Shown here piece by piece: positions 1 through 8,884 of a stretch of DNA of 64,000 nucleotides. The position numbers and the translations under genes are program-made. Within the stretch, counting starts at the first letter, position 1. The number at the start of each line of letters is the position of its first letter. The stretch comes from Microbacterium sp. RURRCA19A. Its GTDB lineage: Bacteria; Actinomycetota; Actinomycetes; Actinomycetales; Microbacteriaceae. The notes under the pieces are model-generated. The model made no database searches. It saw only the letters and a program-made list of their open reading frames with translations, and had not been told where the DNA came from. The stretch is taken from positions 744,001 through 808,000 of the forward strand of contig NZ_FTNQ01000001.1 in assembly GCF_900156455.1 (NCBI RefSeq). Direction: 5' to 3'.

Positions 1-2
1 AG

Positions 3-89
3 ATCGAGCGGATCCTGGATGCCGAGATGTCGGCGCGTGTGTCCGCTGCGCTCACGCCCGGGCCCGCGAGGTTCGAGGGCGGACGCTGA
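3..89 (+). CDS. C-terminal end of an unidentified protein (partial)
   Basis: The last 28 codons and a TGA stop of a gene that enters from the left edge. The codons end almost entirely in G or C, as in the real genes here, which supports coding. The visible tail ends in ARFEGGR. It is too short to name a family. It converges on rluD with only 6 bp between the stop codons. Confidence 0.45.
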   Translation: MERILDAEMSARVSAALTPGPARFEGGR

Positions 90-95
90 CCCGCG

Positions 96-1019
96 TCAGA
101 CGCCGTCGCGCAGCACGTCGAGTGCGTGCTGCAGATCGGTCGGATAGGGCGACTCGAAGCTCACCCATTCCCCCGTCGCCGGGTGGGTGAAGGCGAGCCG
201 GTGGGCGTGCAGCCACTGGCGTGTGAGGCCGAGCCGGGCCGACAGCGTGGGGTCGGCGCCGTACAGCGGGTCGCCCGCGCACGGGTGCCGGTGGGCCGCC
301 ATGTGGACGCGGATCTGGTGCGTGCGGCCGGTCTCGAGGTGGATCTCGAGCAGCGACGCCCGTGGGAACGCCTCGAGCGTCTCGTAGTGCGTCACGGAGT
401 CCTTGCCGTCGGGGGTGACGGCGAACTTCCACGAATGGTGGGGATGCCGCCCGATCGGCGCGTCGATCGTGCCGGCCAACGGGTCGGGATGCCCCTGGAC
501 CACGGCGTGGTAGATCTTGTCGACCGTGCGGTCCTTGAACGCGGCCTTCAGCACCGTGTACGCGCGCTCGGTCTTCGCGACGACCATGAGACCGCTCGTG
601 CCCACGTCGAGACGGTGCACGATGCCGCGACGCTCCGCGGCACCGCTGGTGGCGATCCGGAATCCCGCGGCGGCGAGGGCGCCGAGAACCGTGGGGCCGT
701 CCCAGCCGACGGAGGGGTGCGCCGCGACGCCGGACGGCTTGTCGACGACGACGATGTCGTCGTCGTCCCACACGATGCCGAGGTCGGGGACGGCGACGGG
801 CACGACTTCCGGATCGCGCTTGGGCTCCCACTCGACGCTCAGCCACGTCCCGGCGCGCAGACGATCGGATCGACCGACCGTGCGCCCGTCGACACTCACC
901 CCGCCCGCGTCGGCGACCTCGGCCGCGAACGTCCGCGAGAACCCGAGCATCTTGGCCAGGGCCTGGTCGACGCGCGTCCCTTCGAGCCCGTCCGGGACGG
1001 GAAGACTCCGCGAATCCAT
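96..1019 (-). CDS. rluD: RluA/RluD-family 23S rRNA pseudouridine synthase
   Basis: A 307-residue pseudouridine synthase expected to modify uridines in large-subunit rRNA. An S4-like RNA-binding segment occupies roughly residues 10-65 ([14 protein letters not shown]). The catalytic motif HRLDVGTSG with its essential Asp lies in the first half, and the C-terminal GRTHQIRVH motif is typical of the RluA group. The ATG at 1019 gives [11 protein letters not shown] and sits 1 bp after the lspA stop, so the two genes are surely co-transcribed; an upstream in-frame Met would reach into lspA. The lspA-rluD order is common in Actinobacteria. Which uridine is modified cannot be told from sequence. Confidence 0.93.
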   Translation of the reverse strand: MDSRSLPVPDGLEGTRVDQALAKMLGFSRTFAAEVADAGGVSVDGRTVGRSDRLRAGTWLSVEWEPKRDPEVVPVAVPDLGIVWDDDDIVVVDKPSGVAAHPSVGWDGPTVLGALAAAGFRIATSGAAERRGIVHRLDVGTSGLMVVAKTERAYTVLKAAFKDRTVDKIYHAVVQGHPDPLAGTIDAPIGRHPHHSWKFAVTPDGKDSVTHYETLEAFPRASLLEIHLETGRTHQIRVHMAAHRHPCAGDPLYGADPTLSARLGLTRQWLHAHRLAFTHPATGEWVSFESPYPTDLQHALDVLRDGV

Positions 1020-1020
1020 G

Positions 1021-1605
1021 TCAGCGGACGCCGGACTCGTCAGACGCGTCGACCGCATCGTCGGACGCCGCGGGGGCGGCGCGGGACGCGCGCGTCTCGC
1101 GGGTGCCGTCGAGCCGGAGACCGAACAGCACGAGGAGGGCGACCGAGATCATCATCGACACGATGAAAACGTCCGCGACGTTGTAGATCGCGGGCATCAT
1201 CCACGGCGTGGAGATGAAGTCGACCACGTGCCCGACGGGGAAGCCGGGTGCCCGCAGCAGGCGATCGGTGAGATTGCCGAGGACGCCGCCGAGCAGGAGC
1301 CCGAGGACGACGGCCCACAGGCGCGACCGCACCCGCGTGACCGCGAGGAAGACGATGATCACGGCCACGACCGCGAGGGCGATCGTGAAGATCCAGGTGA
1401 CGCTCTCGCCGAGCGAGAACGCGGCACCCGGATTTCGGACCAGATAGAACTGCAGGGCTTCGCCGATCACCGGGACGACACGCTCCGGGGGGAGATTGTC
1501 GATGGCGATCGTCTTCGCCAACTGGTCGGCGGCCAGCACCATCGCCGCGAGGATCGCGACGAGGGCGCCGGCCGCCGCCGAACGCAGAGGAGATCGACTG
1601 CGCAA
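1021..1605 (-). CDS. lspA: Lipoprotein signal peptidase (SPase II)
   Basis: A 194-residue membrane aspartic protease that cleaves the signal peptide of diacylglyceryl-modified prolipoproteins. It has four predicted membrane segments. The family signatures are present: DQLAK near residue 27, NLTDR at 111-115, VVDF with Asp129, and NVAD with Asp145; the last two Asp residues are the expected catalytic dyad. The tail after about residue 165 is a hydrophilic Ala/Asp-rich extension, longer than in E. coli. It lies between divIVA (9 bp upstream) and rluD (1 bp downstream), so it belongs to the end of the division operon. Confidence 0.95.
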   Translation of the reverse strand: MRSRSPLRSAAAGALVAILAAMVLAADQLAKTIAIDNLPPERVVPVIGEALQFYLVRNPGAAFSLGESVTWIFTIALAVVAVIIVFLAVTRVRSRLWAVVLGLLLGGVLGNLTDRLLRAPGFPVGHVVDFISTPWMMPAIYNVADVFIVSMMISVALLVLFGLRLDGTRETRASRAAPAASDDAVDASDESGVR

Positions 1606-1614
1606 AGAGTCGGC

Positions 1615-2223
1615 CTACAGACCGATCGCCGACACGGGCGTCGAGCCCGACGACGAACCGGCGGTGTCGAGGTCGCGGAGCTGACCCTCGATGTACGAGC
1701 GCAGCTGCGAGCGGTAGTCGCGCTCGAAGTTGCGGAGCTCGGTGATCCGGCCCTCGAGCGTGGTGCGCTCCTTCTCGAGGCGGGCACGCTCTTCGCGGCC
1801 CTGCTTCTCCGCCTCGGCGACGATCGATGCGGCCTGGGCCTGCGCCTCGGAGATGAGCTGGTCGCGCTGGGCCTTGCCCTCGGCGACGTGCTCGTCGTGC
1901 AGACGCTGGGCCAGCTCGATGATGCCGGCGCTCTGGGCGGCGGGGGCGGCGTCGGACTCGACGGCGGGCGCCGCGACCGGAGCGGCAGCCGGCACCTCGG
2001 TGACGACGGGCTCCTCGGCCGCGGGAGCCTCGGCGGCCGGAGCGGCCTCGCCGGACTCGAGCGCGGCGAGCTTGGCCTTCAGCTCTTCGTTCTCGGCGAT
2101 CGTCTTGCGCCATTCGACGACGATCTCGTCGAGGAAGTCGTCGACCTCGTCGGGGTCGAAGCCCTCCTTGAAGCGCACGTGCTGGAACTGCTTCGTGACG
2201 ACGTCATCGGGGGTCAGTGCCAT
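1615..2223 (-). CDS. divIVA: DivIVA/Wag31 polar growth scaffold
   Basis: A 202-residue coiled-coil protein that marks curved membrane at poles and septa and directs polar growth in Actinobacteria. The N-terminal DivIVA domain is clear (MALTPDDVVTKQFQHVRF, then GFDPDEVDDFLDE). An Ala/Glu/Pro-rich linker spans about residues 63-105 and a second coiled coil about 115-185. The ATG at 2223 is preceded by AAAGAGGAAACACC, a good ribosome binding site, and starts exactly where the family starts; an upstream ATG at 2301 would run into the hairpin before the gene. It is known in mycobacteria as Wag31 and is a Ser/Thr kinase substrate. Confidence 0.95.
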   Translation of the reverse strand: MALTPDDVVTKQFQHVRFKEGFDPDEVDDFLDEIVVEWRKTIAENEELKAKLAALESGEAAPAAEAPAAEEPVVTEVPAAAPVAAPAVESDAAPAAQSAGIIELAQRLHDEHVAEGKAQRDQLISEAQAQAASIVAEAEKQGREERARLEKERTTLEGRITELRNFERDYRSQLRSYIEGQLRDLDTAGSSSGSTPVSAIGL

Positions 2224-2302
2224 GGTGTTTCCTCTTTCGAGAGCTCTGAATCGGAACTGGGGGGGGGTGTCGCACCGGGGCACACCGCTTCGGAACAGCA
2301 TA

Positions 2303-2337
2303 GCCGCCGCCCTTCTCCGGTGTCGAAGGGCGGCGGC
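2303..2337 (-). terminator. Perfect 12-bp hairpin between yggT and divIVA
   Basis: Arms at 2303-2314 and 2326-2337 (GCCGCCGCCCTT and its exact complement) enclose an 11-nt loop. No T-run follows. It lies in the yggT-divIVA gap and may attenuate read-through into divIVA, or stabilise a processed end. Confidence 0.6.
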
Positions 2338-2347
2338 TGTGCGGGAC

Positions 2348-2650
2348 TCAGAGCGCCGCGAGCGACCGCGTGACGCTGAGGAGCAGGAAGCAGGCGAACA
2401 TCGTGATCGCGAAAGCGAAATCGATCGCGATCCCCCCGATCCGCAACGGCGGGATCACCCGTCGCAGAAGTCGGATGGGAGGATCGGTCACGGTGTACAC
2501 GATCTCGGCCAGCACCAGCGTGGCGCCACGAGGACGCCATTCCCGGTTGAACATCGGGATGTACTCGAGCACGAGACGCGCCAGGAGCAGGACGATGTAG
2601 ATGAACAGGATCGCGCTGAGGATGGAGCCGACCAGGCTCAGGACGGCCAC
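2348..2650 (-). CDS. YggT-family membrane protein
   Basis: A 100-residue protein with two hydrophobic segments flanking a central basic stretch (TDPPIRLLRRVIPP), which is the YggT family signature. Start is GTG at 2650, 6 bp after the sepF stop. YggT proteins sit beside sepF and divIVA across Actinobacteria and Firmicutes and are presumed to act in cell-envelope or division processes, with no proven biochemical role. The length is normal for the family. Confidence 0.9.
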   Translation of the reverse strand: MAVLSLVGSILSAILFIYIVLLLARLVLEYIPMFNREWRPRGATLVLAEIVYTVTDPPIRLLRRVIPPLRIGGIAIDFAFAITMFACFLLLSVTRSLAAL

Positions 2651-2656
2651 GATCGC

Positions 2657-3127
2657 TTACTGGGACGCGAAGGGCGCGGCCTCGGGGTCGGCCTGGGCGA
2701 TCGCACCGTCGCCGGAGACGGCGATGTTCTCGGGCGAGAGCAGGAACACCTTGCTCGTGACCCGCTCGATGCGACCGTAGAGGCCGAGCGACAGACCGCT
2801 CGCGAAATCGATCAGGCGGCGCGCGTCGGCGTCGCTCATCTGCGACAGGTTGATGATGACCGGGATTCCCTCGCGGAAGTTCTCGGCGATCGTCTGCGCG
2901 TCGCGATACTGCTTGGGGTGCACGGTGAGGATCTCGCTCACCGGGCCGGCGGCGGGCTGACGCACCACGGCCGGACGGTGCAGCGGCGTCACCGGAGCAG
3001 CCTTCTCGACGGCCGCGGGCTGCGCGGACTGCTTGCGCGCGACCTGCTGCGGAGCGGTCTCCTCATAGGTCTCCTCCTCGTCGGCGAGGCCCAGGTACAC
3101 CATCGTCTTCTTGAGCGGGTTCGACAT
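2657..3127 (-). CDS. sepF: Cell division protein SepF
   Basis: A 156-residue FtsZ partner. In Actinobacteria, which lack FtsA, SepF tethers FtsZ to the membrane. The short N-terminal stretch [13 protein letters not shown] is the membrane-binding/start region, followed by an acidic and Ala/Pro-rich linker (about 20-65). The conserved SepF domain runs from about residue 68 to 150 ([41 protein letters not shown]). ATG at 3127 is chosen because MSNPLKK matches the family start and GGAGGATGCG precedes it. Confidence 0.95.
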   Translation of the reverse strand: MSNPLKKTMVYLGLADEEETYEETAPQQVARKQSAQPAAVEKAAPVTPLHRPAVVRQPAAGPVSEILTVHPKQYRDAQTIAENFREGIPVIINLSQMSDADARRLIDFASGLSLGLYGRIERVTSKVFLLSPENIAVSGDGAIAQADPEAAPFASQ

Positions 3128-3158
3128 CGCATCCTCCGTTCGCTCGTCTGTTTCGAGG

Positions 3159-3842
3159 CTAGTCGCGAGGGGGTCGCGGACCCGTGATTGCCGAGCCGAT
3201 CCGCAGGTGTGTCGCGCCCATCGCGATCGCCTCGGGGAAGTCACCCGTCATGCCGGCTGAGATCCACGTCGCGTCGGGGGCGACGCGACGGACGTCCTCC
3301 GCGCACGCCCGGAGCCGTTCGAAGGCCCGCGCCGGCTCCTCATCGAGAGGCGCGACCGCCATGACACCCCGCAGCCGAAGCGTCTCGAGCGAACGGACAT
3401 GGGATGCCAGCTCCTCCGCTTCGGCGGGAGCGACGCCCCCGCGACCGGGATCGTCCGTGAGGTTGACCTGCAGCAGCACATCCAGACCATCGCCGTCGCC
3501 CGCGGCATCCAAGGCATCCGCGATGCGCGTGCGGTCGACGGAGTGGACCACGTCGGAGGCGGCGCGGACGGCGCGGGCCTTGTTGGTCTGCGCCTGTCCG
3601 ATGAAGTGCCAGCTGAGGCCGTCGAGCGCACCCACCTCGCGGTGCTTGGCGGTCAGCTCCTGCTGGCGGTTCTCCCCCACGTCCCGGACACCGAGCGCGT
3701 AGAGGTCGGTGATGAGCGACACCGGGTGGAACTTCGTCACCACGATGCGGGTGATCCCGGCGGGGTCGCGCCCGGCCGCGCGGGCGGCGTCGATGATCCG
3801 CGCATCCACATCGGCGAGACGATCGGCGAGGGCGGCATCCAT
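3159..3842 (-). CDS. YggS/PLPBP pyridoxal-phosphate homeostasis protein
   Basis: A 227-residue single-domain PLP-binding protein of the YggS/PROSC family, which buffers free PLP and has no known catalytic activity. The PLP lysine lies in the motif VVTKFHP near residue 37, and [12 protein letters not shown] is the family hallmark. The C-terminal [23 protein letters not shown] phosphate-binding region is complete. The ATG at 3842 follows AAGGAGGACCC, a strong ribosome binding site. It lies between ftsZ and sepF, as in most Gram-positive dcw clusters. Confidence 0.94.
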   Translation of the reverse strand: MDAALADRLADVDARIIDAARAAGRDPAGITRIVVTKFHPVSLITDLYALGVRDVGENRQQELTAKHREVGALDGLSWHFIGQAQTNKARAVRAASDVVHSVDRTRIADALDAAGDGDGLDVLLQVNLTDDPGRGGVAPAEAEELASHVRSLETLRLRGVMAVAPLDEEPARAFERLRACAEDVRRVAPDATWISAGMTGDFPEAIAMGATHLRIGSAITGPRPPRD

Positions 3843-3857
3843 GGGTCCTCCTTGGAC

Positions 3858-3895
3858 GACGCAGCGGGTCCGGTGGACACCGGACCCGCTGCGTC
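3858..3895 (-). terminator. Perfect 18-bp inverted repeat after ftsZ
   Basis: Arms at 3858-3875 and 3878-3895 are exact complements around a 2-nt centre (GA), so the real loop will be slightly larger. It lies 12 bp past the ftsZ stop and just before the yggS ribosome binding site. There is no clear T-run. It is likely a partial terminator or an mRNA 3' end that sets ftsZ levels apart from yggS-sepF. Confidence 0.65.
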
Positions 3896-3907
3896 AGTCG
3901 TTCGTGT

Positions 3908-5086
3908 TCACTTGAGGAAGTCGGGCACGTCCAGGTCGTCGTCCGCGAAGCCGGAGTCGTACGACGTGTCCGGCACGCGCGCAGCCACGGGGGTCGGCTC
4001 GGGCTTGCGCTCGGGGGCCTGCGCCTTCTGCTCCTCTGCGGCGTCGAGGTCGCGCGCGACGTCGTCCGCGGGGATCGCGGGAAGGGCCGGCGCGACCGCG
4101 GGACGCTGCGCGCCGACGGGATCGATCCGCAACGACGGCTCGCCGCCGTCGAATCCGGCCGCGATGACGGTGACGCGCACCTCGTCGCCGAGCGTGTCGT
4201 CGATGACCGTTCCGAAGATGATGTTGGCCTCGGGGTGCGCGGCCTCCTTCACCAGCTGAGCCGCGTCGTTGATCTCGAAGATACCCAGGTTCGATCCGCC
4301 CTGGATCGACAGCAGCACGCCGTGCGCACCCTCGATGCTCGCCTCCAGCAGAGGCGACTCGACGGCGAGCTCCGCCGCCTTGATCGCACGGTCGGCGCCC
4401 CGCGCCGACCCGATGCCCATGAGCGCGGAACCCGCGCCCTGCATGACCGACTTGACGTCGGCGAAGTCGAGGTTGATGAGACCCGGGGTCGTGATGAGGT
4501 CGGTGATGCCCTGCACACCGGCCAGGAGCACCTGATCGGCCGTGGCGAAGGCCTCGATCATCGAGATGCCGCGGTCGCTGATCTCGAGCAGGCGGTCGTT
4601 GGGCACCACGATGAGGGTGTCGACCTCCTCCTTCAGACGCCCGACGCCGGCCTCGGCCTGGCTCTGACGACGACGGCCCTCGAAGGAGAACGGCTTGGTG
4701 ACGACACCGATCGTCAGGGCGCCGATCGACTTGGCGATCTTGGCCACGACGGGCGCACCGCCGGTGCCGGTCCCGCCGCCTTCGCCCGCGGTCACGAAGA
4801 CCATGTCGGCGCCGCGCAGCGCCTCCTCGATCTCTTCGGCGTGGTCCTCGGCCGCCCGGCGGCCGACCTCGGGATCCGCACCGGCGCCGAGGCCCCGCGT
4901 GAGCTCGCGGCCGACGTCGAGCTTGACGTCGGCGTCGCTCATCAGCAGCGCCTGCGCATCGGTGTTGATCGCGATGAACTCCACGCCGCGCAGGCCCAGC
5001 TCGATCATGCGGTTGACGGCGTTGACGCCGCCTCCGCCCACACCGACGACCTTGATGACGGCGAGGTAGTTCTGGTTCTGGCTCAT
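3908..5086 (-). CDS. ftsZ: Cell division GTPase FtsZ
   Basis: A 392-residue tubulin-like GTPase that forms the Z-ring. The nucleotide loop GGGTGTG is at 103-109 and the T7 synergy loop NLDFADV at 205-211. A variable Pro/Ala/Glu linker follows residue ~320 and the protein ends in [11 protein letters not shown], the conserved C-terminal peptide that binds SepF and other partners. ATG at 5086 has GGAGG 5 nt upstream and gives the usual [15 protein letters not shown] start. It is separated from ftsQ by 150 bp of comparatively AT-rich DNA that should hold its own promoters. Confidence 0.98.
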   Translation of the reverse strand: MSQNQNYLAVIKVVGVGGGGVNAVNRMIELGLRGVEFIAINTDAQALLMSDADVKLDVGRELTRGLGAGADPEVGRRAAEDHAEEIEEALRGADMVFVTAGEGGGTGTGGAPVVAKIAKSIGALTIGVVTKPFSFEGRRRQSQAEAGVGRLKEEVDTLIVVPNDRLLEISDRGISMIEAFATADQVLLAGVQGITDLITTPGLINLDFADVKSVMQGAGSALMGIGSARGADRAIKAAELAVESPLLEASIEGAHGVLLSIQGGSNLGIFEINDAAQLVKEAAHPEANIIFGTVIDDTLGDEVRVTVIAAGFDGGEPSLRIDPVGAQRPAVAPALPAIPADDVARDLDAAEEQKAQAPERKPEPTPVAARVPDTSYDSGFADDDLDVPDFLK

Positions 5087-5236
5087 GCCGGCCTCCGTTA
5101 TCCCCGAACCTGAAACTCTAAACCTCATGTTGAGGGTTAAAGAATTGCCCGGTATGCAATTCCTTAGCTCGAAGGTAAGCGGCCCCACCGGCCCCACCCG
5201 CTCGACACGCGGCGTGTCGGATTATCGCGACTCGGA
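5087..5236 (-). promoter_or_regulatory. AT-rich ftsZ leader with a dyad
   Basis: This 150-bp ftsQ-ftsZ gap is much richer in A/T than its surroundings. At 5121-5138 there is an imperfect dyad (AACCTCATGTTGAGGGTT). TAGAGT read on the minus strand, just downstream of the dyad, is a possible -10. The exact promoter cannot be fixed by eye. Confidence 0.55.
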
Positions 5237-6172
5237 TCAGCGGATGACGCCGGCCTCGGGCGACGTGACGTCGTACTCCTTGGTACGGTCCGGCGGGCTC
5301 TTCTGCATCAACAGATCGAGGACGCGCGCCTTCTCGACCGAGCGATCCGCGCTGCCCCACACGACCTTCGTACCGGTCGCCCCCAGGGTCAGCGTCACGT
5401 CGTCGGGCGTCGTCGCCGACACCGCCGTCACCTGCGAACGGATGCCGTCGGGCAGCGCGCGCATGACCCGCCCCACCGCGTGGAAGGGTTCGGCCTCCGT
5501 GCCCCCCGCCGCATCGATGACGGGCTGACCACCGGGGGCGGTGGGCGTGGTCGAGAGCACGACGCCTGCGGCATCCACCAGGGTGAAGCCCGCGGGCGTC
5601 TGGACGACGCCGACGGGGGTGCGCTCGACGATCCGCACGACGAGATCATGGGGCGGACGCGCCTCGAGCGTGTACGACTCCACCAGCGGAAAGCGCACGA
5701 GCGCCGCCTTCACGGCGCTGTCGTCCACCATCGCCAGCGGCGTGCCGACCTGGCTGCTCAGAGCGTCCGCGACCGTCGCGGCATCCAGCTGGGACGTACC
5801 GACGACGTCGACGCGCTCCACCGCGAACAGCGGGCTGTACGCGGCACCCGCGGTGCCCAGGACCATCACGACGAACGCGACGCCGACACCGATCCACACC
5901 CGGCGCCGACGACGCTGCCGCACGGTGAAGCGGCGGACCTCGGCGCGCAGGGCGCGACGGCGGGCGCGGGAGGCCCGCCAGACGTCGCGGAGCCCCATGT
6001 CCCCGGCATCCGCCGCGACGTCGTCGCCCGAAGACGATAACGGCAGCGGCAGCGCGACGACCTCCGCGGCCGGATCGCGAGGCTCGCGGACCGGCGACAC
6101 CGGCGGTTCCGGATCACGCGGGGCGCCCGCGGACGATCCCGGAGTCGGGGGCAGGGGCGAAGGCCGGCGCAC
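5237..6172 (-). CDS. ftsQ: Cell division protein FtsQ
   Basis: A 311-residue bitopic divisome protein that links early and late division proteins. A Pro-rich cytoplasmic tail (1-60) and a very basic stretch (70-91, RQRRRRR) precede one membrane helix at about 92-112. The POTRA domain starts at FAVERVDVVGTSQLDAATV (about 116-185) and the FtsQ beta domain follows. Start is GTG at 6172, 3 bp after the murC stop. The long N-terminal tail is typical of actinobacterial FtsQ. Confidence 0.93.
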   Translation of the reverse strand: MRRPSPLPPTPGSSAGAPRDPEPPVSPVREPRDPAAEVVALPLPLSSSGDDVAADAGDMGLRDVWRASRARRRALRAEVRRFTVRQRRRRRVWIGVGVAFVVMVLGTAGAAYSPLFAVERVDVVGTSQLDAATVADALSSQVGTPLAMVDDSAVKAALVRFPLVESYTLEARPPHDLVVRIVERTPVGVVQTPAGFTLVDAAGVVLSTTPTAPGGQPVIDAAGGTEAEPFHAVGRVMRALPDGIRSQVTAVSATTPDDVTLTLGATGTKVVWGSADRSVEKARVLDLLMQKSPPDRTKEYDVTSPEAGVIR

Positions 6173-6175
6173 GGC

Positions 6176-7582
6176 TCAGACCGCCGCGGCCTCGGTACGC
6201 GAAAGCGCCTCGAGCACCTGCGGGATGATCAGATACACGTTTCCGCAGCCGAGGGTGATGACGTAGTCGCCGGGGCGGGCGATGCGCGCCGTGTAGTCGG
6301 CGGCGCTCTGCCAATCGGGCACGTAGTGCACGTGGGCCGGATCGGCGAACGCGTTGCTCACGAGCTCGCCGGTGACACCCGGCACGGGATCCTCGCGCGC
6401 GCCGTACACGTCGAGCATGACCGTGTGATCGGCGAGGGACTCGAGCACCTCCGCGAACTCGCGGTACATCTCCTGGGTGCGGGAGTACGTGTGCGGCTGC
6501 TGGATCGCGATGATGCGCCCGTCGCCGACCACTGTCCGCGCCGCCGACAGCGCCGCCGCGACCTCGGTGGGATGGTGCGCGTAGTCGTCGTAGACGCTCA
6601 CGCCGCGCTCGACCCCGTGCAGCTCGAAGCGGCGGACGGTTCCGCCGAACCCCTCCACCGCCCGCGCCGCGTCCGCGAGCCCGTGGCCGAGCACGATGAG
6701 CACGGCGACGGCCCCTGCCGCGTTCACCGCGTTGTGGGCTCCGGGGACCCGCAGGCGCACATCGACGCTCTCGTCGCCGGCGGTGAGCGTGAACGACACC
6801 GGCCCGTCGGTGCGGATGTCGGTCAGCCGCACATCGGCCGCGGCATCCTCACCGAACGTGACGACGTTCGGGTGCGTGATGCGTTCGCGCACCGCCCGAG
6901 CGCCGGTGTCATCGGCGGAGATGACGACGGCCTCGCGAGCCGCGTCGGCGAACCGCGCGAACGCCGCGTCGAAGGCCTCACGGGAGCCGTAGTGGTCGAG
7001 ATGGTCGGGATCGACGTTGGTGATCAGCGCCACCGACGTGTCGTACAGCAGGAAGGTCCCGTCGGACTCGTCCGCCTCGATCACGAACAGGTCGTCGGAG
7101 CCCGTGCCGCTGGACGCGCCCAGATCGGCGATGACACCGCCGTTCACGAACGTCGGGTCGGCGTCCAGCGCCCGGAGGGCGGTGACGATCATGCCGGTCG
7201 ACGTCGTCTTGCCGTGGGCGCCGGCGACGGAGACCAAGCGCCGACCGCCGATCAGCCAGTGCAGCGCCTGCGAGCGGTGGATGACGTGCAGACCACGCTG
7301 CTTCGCGGTAACGAACTCCGGGTTCTCGGGCCAGATCGCACCCGTGTGGATCACGGTGTCGGCGTCGCCGAGGTGCGCCGCGTCGTGACCGACGTGGACC
7401 GTCGCGCCGCGGGCGGCGAGATCGCGCAGTGCCGCGCTGTCGGCGCGATCGGAGCCGGAGACCCGGATGCCGCGGTCGAGGAACATGCGCGCGAGTCCGG
7501 ACATGCCCGATCCGCCCACCCCGATGAAGTGCGCGGAGGTGATGGACTCGGGGATGGGGAGGCTCAGGTCGGGTCTGATCAT
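6176..7582 (-). CDS. murC: UDP-N-acetylmuramate--L-alanine ligase
   Basis: A 468-residue Mur ligase that adds the first amino acid of the stem peptide to UDP-MurNAc, using [14 protein letters not shown] (21-31) is the MurC-type N-terminal UDP-binding loop, GAHGKTT (121-127) the ATP P-loop, and [11 protein letters not shown] the MurC signature. The C-terminal ligase domain is complete. A TAGGAT box ends 9 nt before the ATG, so it may be transcribed from its own promoter. It is separated from murG by 192 bp that contain a large inverted repeat, a break in the otherwise tightly packed cluster. Confidence 0.97.
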   Translation of the reverse strand: MIRPDLSLPIPESITSAHFIGVGGSGMSGLARMFLDRGIRVSGSDRADSAALRDLAARGATVHVGHDAAHLGDADTVIHTGAIWPENPEFVTAKQRGLHVIHRSQALHWLIGGRRLVSVAGAHGKTTSTGMIVTALRALDADPTFVNGGVIADLGASSGTGSDDLFVIEADESDGTFLLYDTSVALITNVDPDHLDHYGSREAFDAAFARFADAAREAVVISADDTGARAVRERITHPNVVTFGEDAAADVRLTDIRTDGPVSFTLTAGDESVDVRLRVPGAHNAVNAAGAVAVLIVLGHGLADAARAVEGFGGTVRRFELHGVERGVSVYDDYAHHPTEVAAALSAARTVVGDGRIIAIQQPHTYSRTQEMYREFAEVLESLADHTVMLDVYGAREDPVPGVTGELVSNAFADPAHVHYVPDWQSAADYTARIARPGDYVITLGCGNVYLIIPQVLEALSRTEAAAV

Positions 7583-7591
7583 GACCTTGCG

Positions 7592-7597
7592 ATCCTA
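7592..7597 (-). promoter_or_regulatory. Putative -10 box of murC
   Basis: TAGGAT on the minus strand, 9 nt before the murC ATG. This would give a leader of only a few bases. There is no ribosome binding site. Confidence 0.45.
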
Positions 7598-7660
7598 CGT
7601 CGCGTGGGCGATGGCCCGGCCCCGGCGCGCCCGTGTGGTCGGCGGCGCCCCCGCCGCGTG

Positions 7661-7740
7661 CCGTCCGGCGGACTCCGTCCGCGACACGCCGGGCCACGGC
7701 CCCTGCCCGCGGCGTGTCGCCGACGAAGTCCGCGGGACGG
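7661..7740. repeat. Large imperfect inverted repeat between murC and murG
   Basis: Arms 7668-7691 and 7710-7733 pair at 22 of 24 positions, and pairing continues outward for six of the next seven positions (7661-7666 with 7735-7740). The loop is about 18 nt. It lies in the 7583-7774 gap, which has no gene of its own. It could be a terminator for murG, a processed mRNA structure, or a copy of a dispersed palindromic element. Confidence 0.6.
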
Positions 7741-7774
7741 TTCGGCACGGAAGGGGCGCGGACTCCGACCGGAC

Positions 7775-8848
7775 TCAGCGGGCGAGTGCCGCGTCGAGGA
7801 GGGCGATCACGTTCTCGGTGCCGGCGCGCGTGCCCGTCCGCGCCGCCACGGCGCGCATGGCCTCGCGAGCCTCGTCGTCGCGCAGCAGCGGGACGATCTC
7901 GGCCCGCACGCGGTCGGCGGTGAACTCGGAGTCCGGGATCAGGCGCGCGGCGCCCGCACGAACGGACGCCGCGGCGTTCAGGCTCTGCTCGCCGTTGCCG
8001 ACCGCGTAGGGCACGTACACCGCGGGGATGCCGAGCGCGCTGATCTCGCTGACCGTCGCGGCGCCCGAGCGGGACACGATGAGATCCGCGAGCGCGAAGG
8101 CGAGGTCCATACGGTCGACGTACCGAACGAGCGCGTATCCGGGCACGCCGGGGTCGGCGAGCTCGGACTTCTCCCCCGTGACGTGCAGGAGCTGCCAGCC
8201 GGAGTCGAGCACGTCGCGCCACGCCCCGCCGAACGCCTCGTTCAGGCGCTGCGCCCCGAGCGAGCCCCCGAAGACGAGGAGCGTGGGGGCCGTGGCATCC
8301 AGCCCGAAGTGCGCGGCCGCCTCTGCACGCCGGGCGGCGCGGTCGAGGTCGACGATCTCGCGGCGCAGCGGCATGCCGACGACGCGCGCGCCGCGCAGCG
8401 GCGTCCCCTCGAACGCGACGCCCACCCCGGCCGCCGCCCGGGCGCCGAGCACGTTCGCGAGACCGGGGCGCGCGTTGGCCTCGTGCACGACGAAGGGGAT
8501 GCGCTCCCACCGCGCCGCGACGTACGCGGGCGCCGAGGCGTACCCGCCGAACCCGACGACGGCGTCGACGCCGCGCTCGCGGATCACCCGCCGCACCTGC
8601 CCGATGGCCCGACGGAAGCGGGAGGGGAACATCGCCGCGGAGCGATCCGGACGGCGGGGGAACGGAACCTTGTCGACGAAGAGGAGCTCGTACCCGCGCA
8701 GGGGAACCAGGCGCGCCTCGAGCCCCTCCCGGGTGCCGAGGACCAGCACCTCGTCGCGGGCGTCGCGGGCGCGGAGTCCGTCGGCCACGGCGAGCAGGGG
8801 GTTCACATGCCCGGCGGTCCCGCCGCCGGCCAGAAGCGTGGTCGTCAC
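7775..8848 (-). CDS. murG: MurG N-acetylglucosaminyltransferase
   Basis: A 357-residue GT-B enzyme that converts lipid I to lipid II by adding GlcNAc. The N-terminal Gly-rich loop AGGGTAGHVNP (7-17) and the second-domain loop GGSLGAQRLNE are the two MurG signatures, with HVTGEK and SRSGAATVSE further on. Start is GTG at 8848. A TAGGGT box ends 6 nt before it, so a leaderless transcript is likely even though ftsW ends only 36 bp upstream. Confidence 0.97.
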   Translation of the reverse strand: MTTTLLAGGGTAGHVNPLLAVADGLRARDARDEVLVLGTREGLEARLVPLRGYELLFVDKVPFPRRPDRSAAMFPSRFRRAIGQVRRVIRERGVDAVVGFGGYASAPAYVAARWERIPFVVHEANARPGLANVLGARAAAGVGVAFEGTPLRGARVVGMPLRREIVDLDRAARRAEAAAHFGLDATAPTLLVFGGSLGAQRLNEAFGGAWRDVLDSGWQLLHVTGEKSELADPGVPGYALVRYVDRMDLAFALADLIVSRSGAATVSEISALGIPAVYVPYAVGNGEQSLNAAASVRAGAARLIPDSEFTADRVRAEIVPLLRDDEAREAMRAVAARTGTRAGTENVIALLDAALAR

Positions 8849-8854
8849 CCCTCG

Positions 8855-8860
8855 ACCCTA
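8855..8860 (-). promoter_or_regulatory. Putative -10 box of murG (leaderless)
   Basis: TAGGGT on the minus strand, exactly 6 nt before the GTG of murG. Transcription would begin at or next to the start codon. Confidence 0.5.
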
Positions 8861-8884
8861 ACCAGCGCCGGCCGCGCCACGAAT

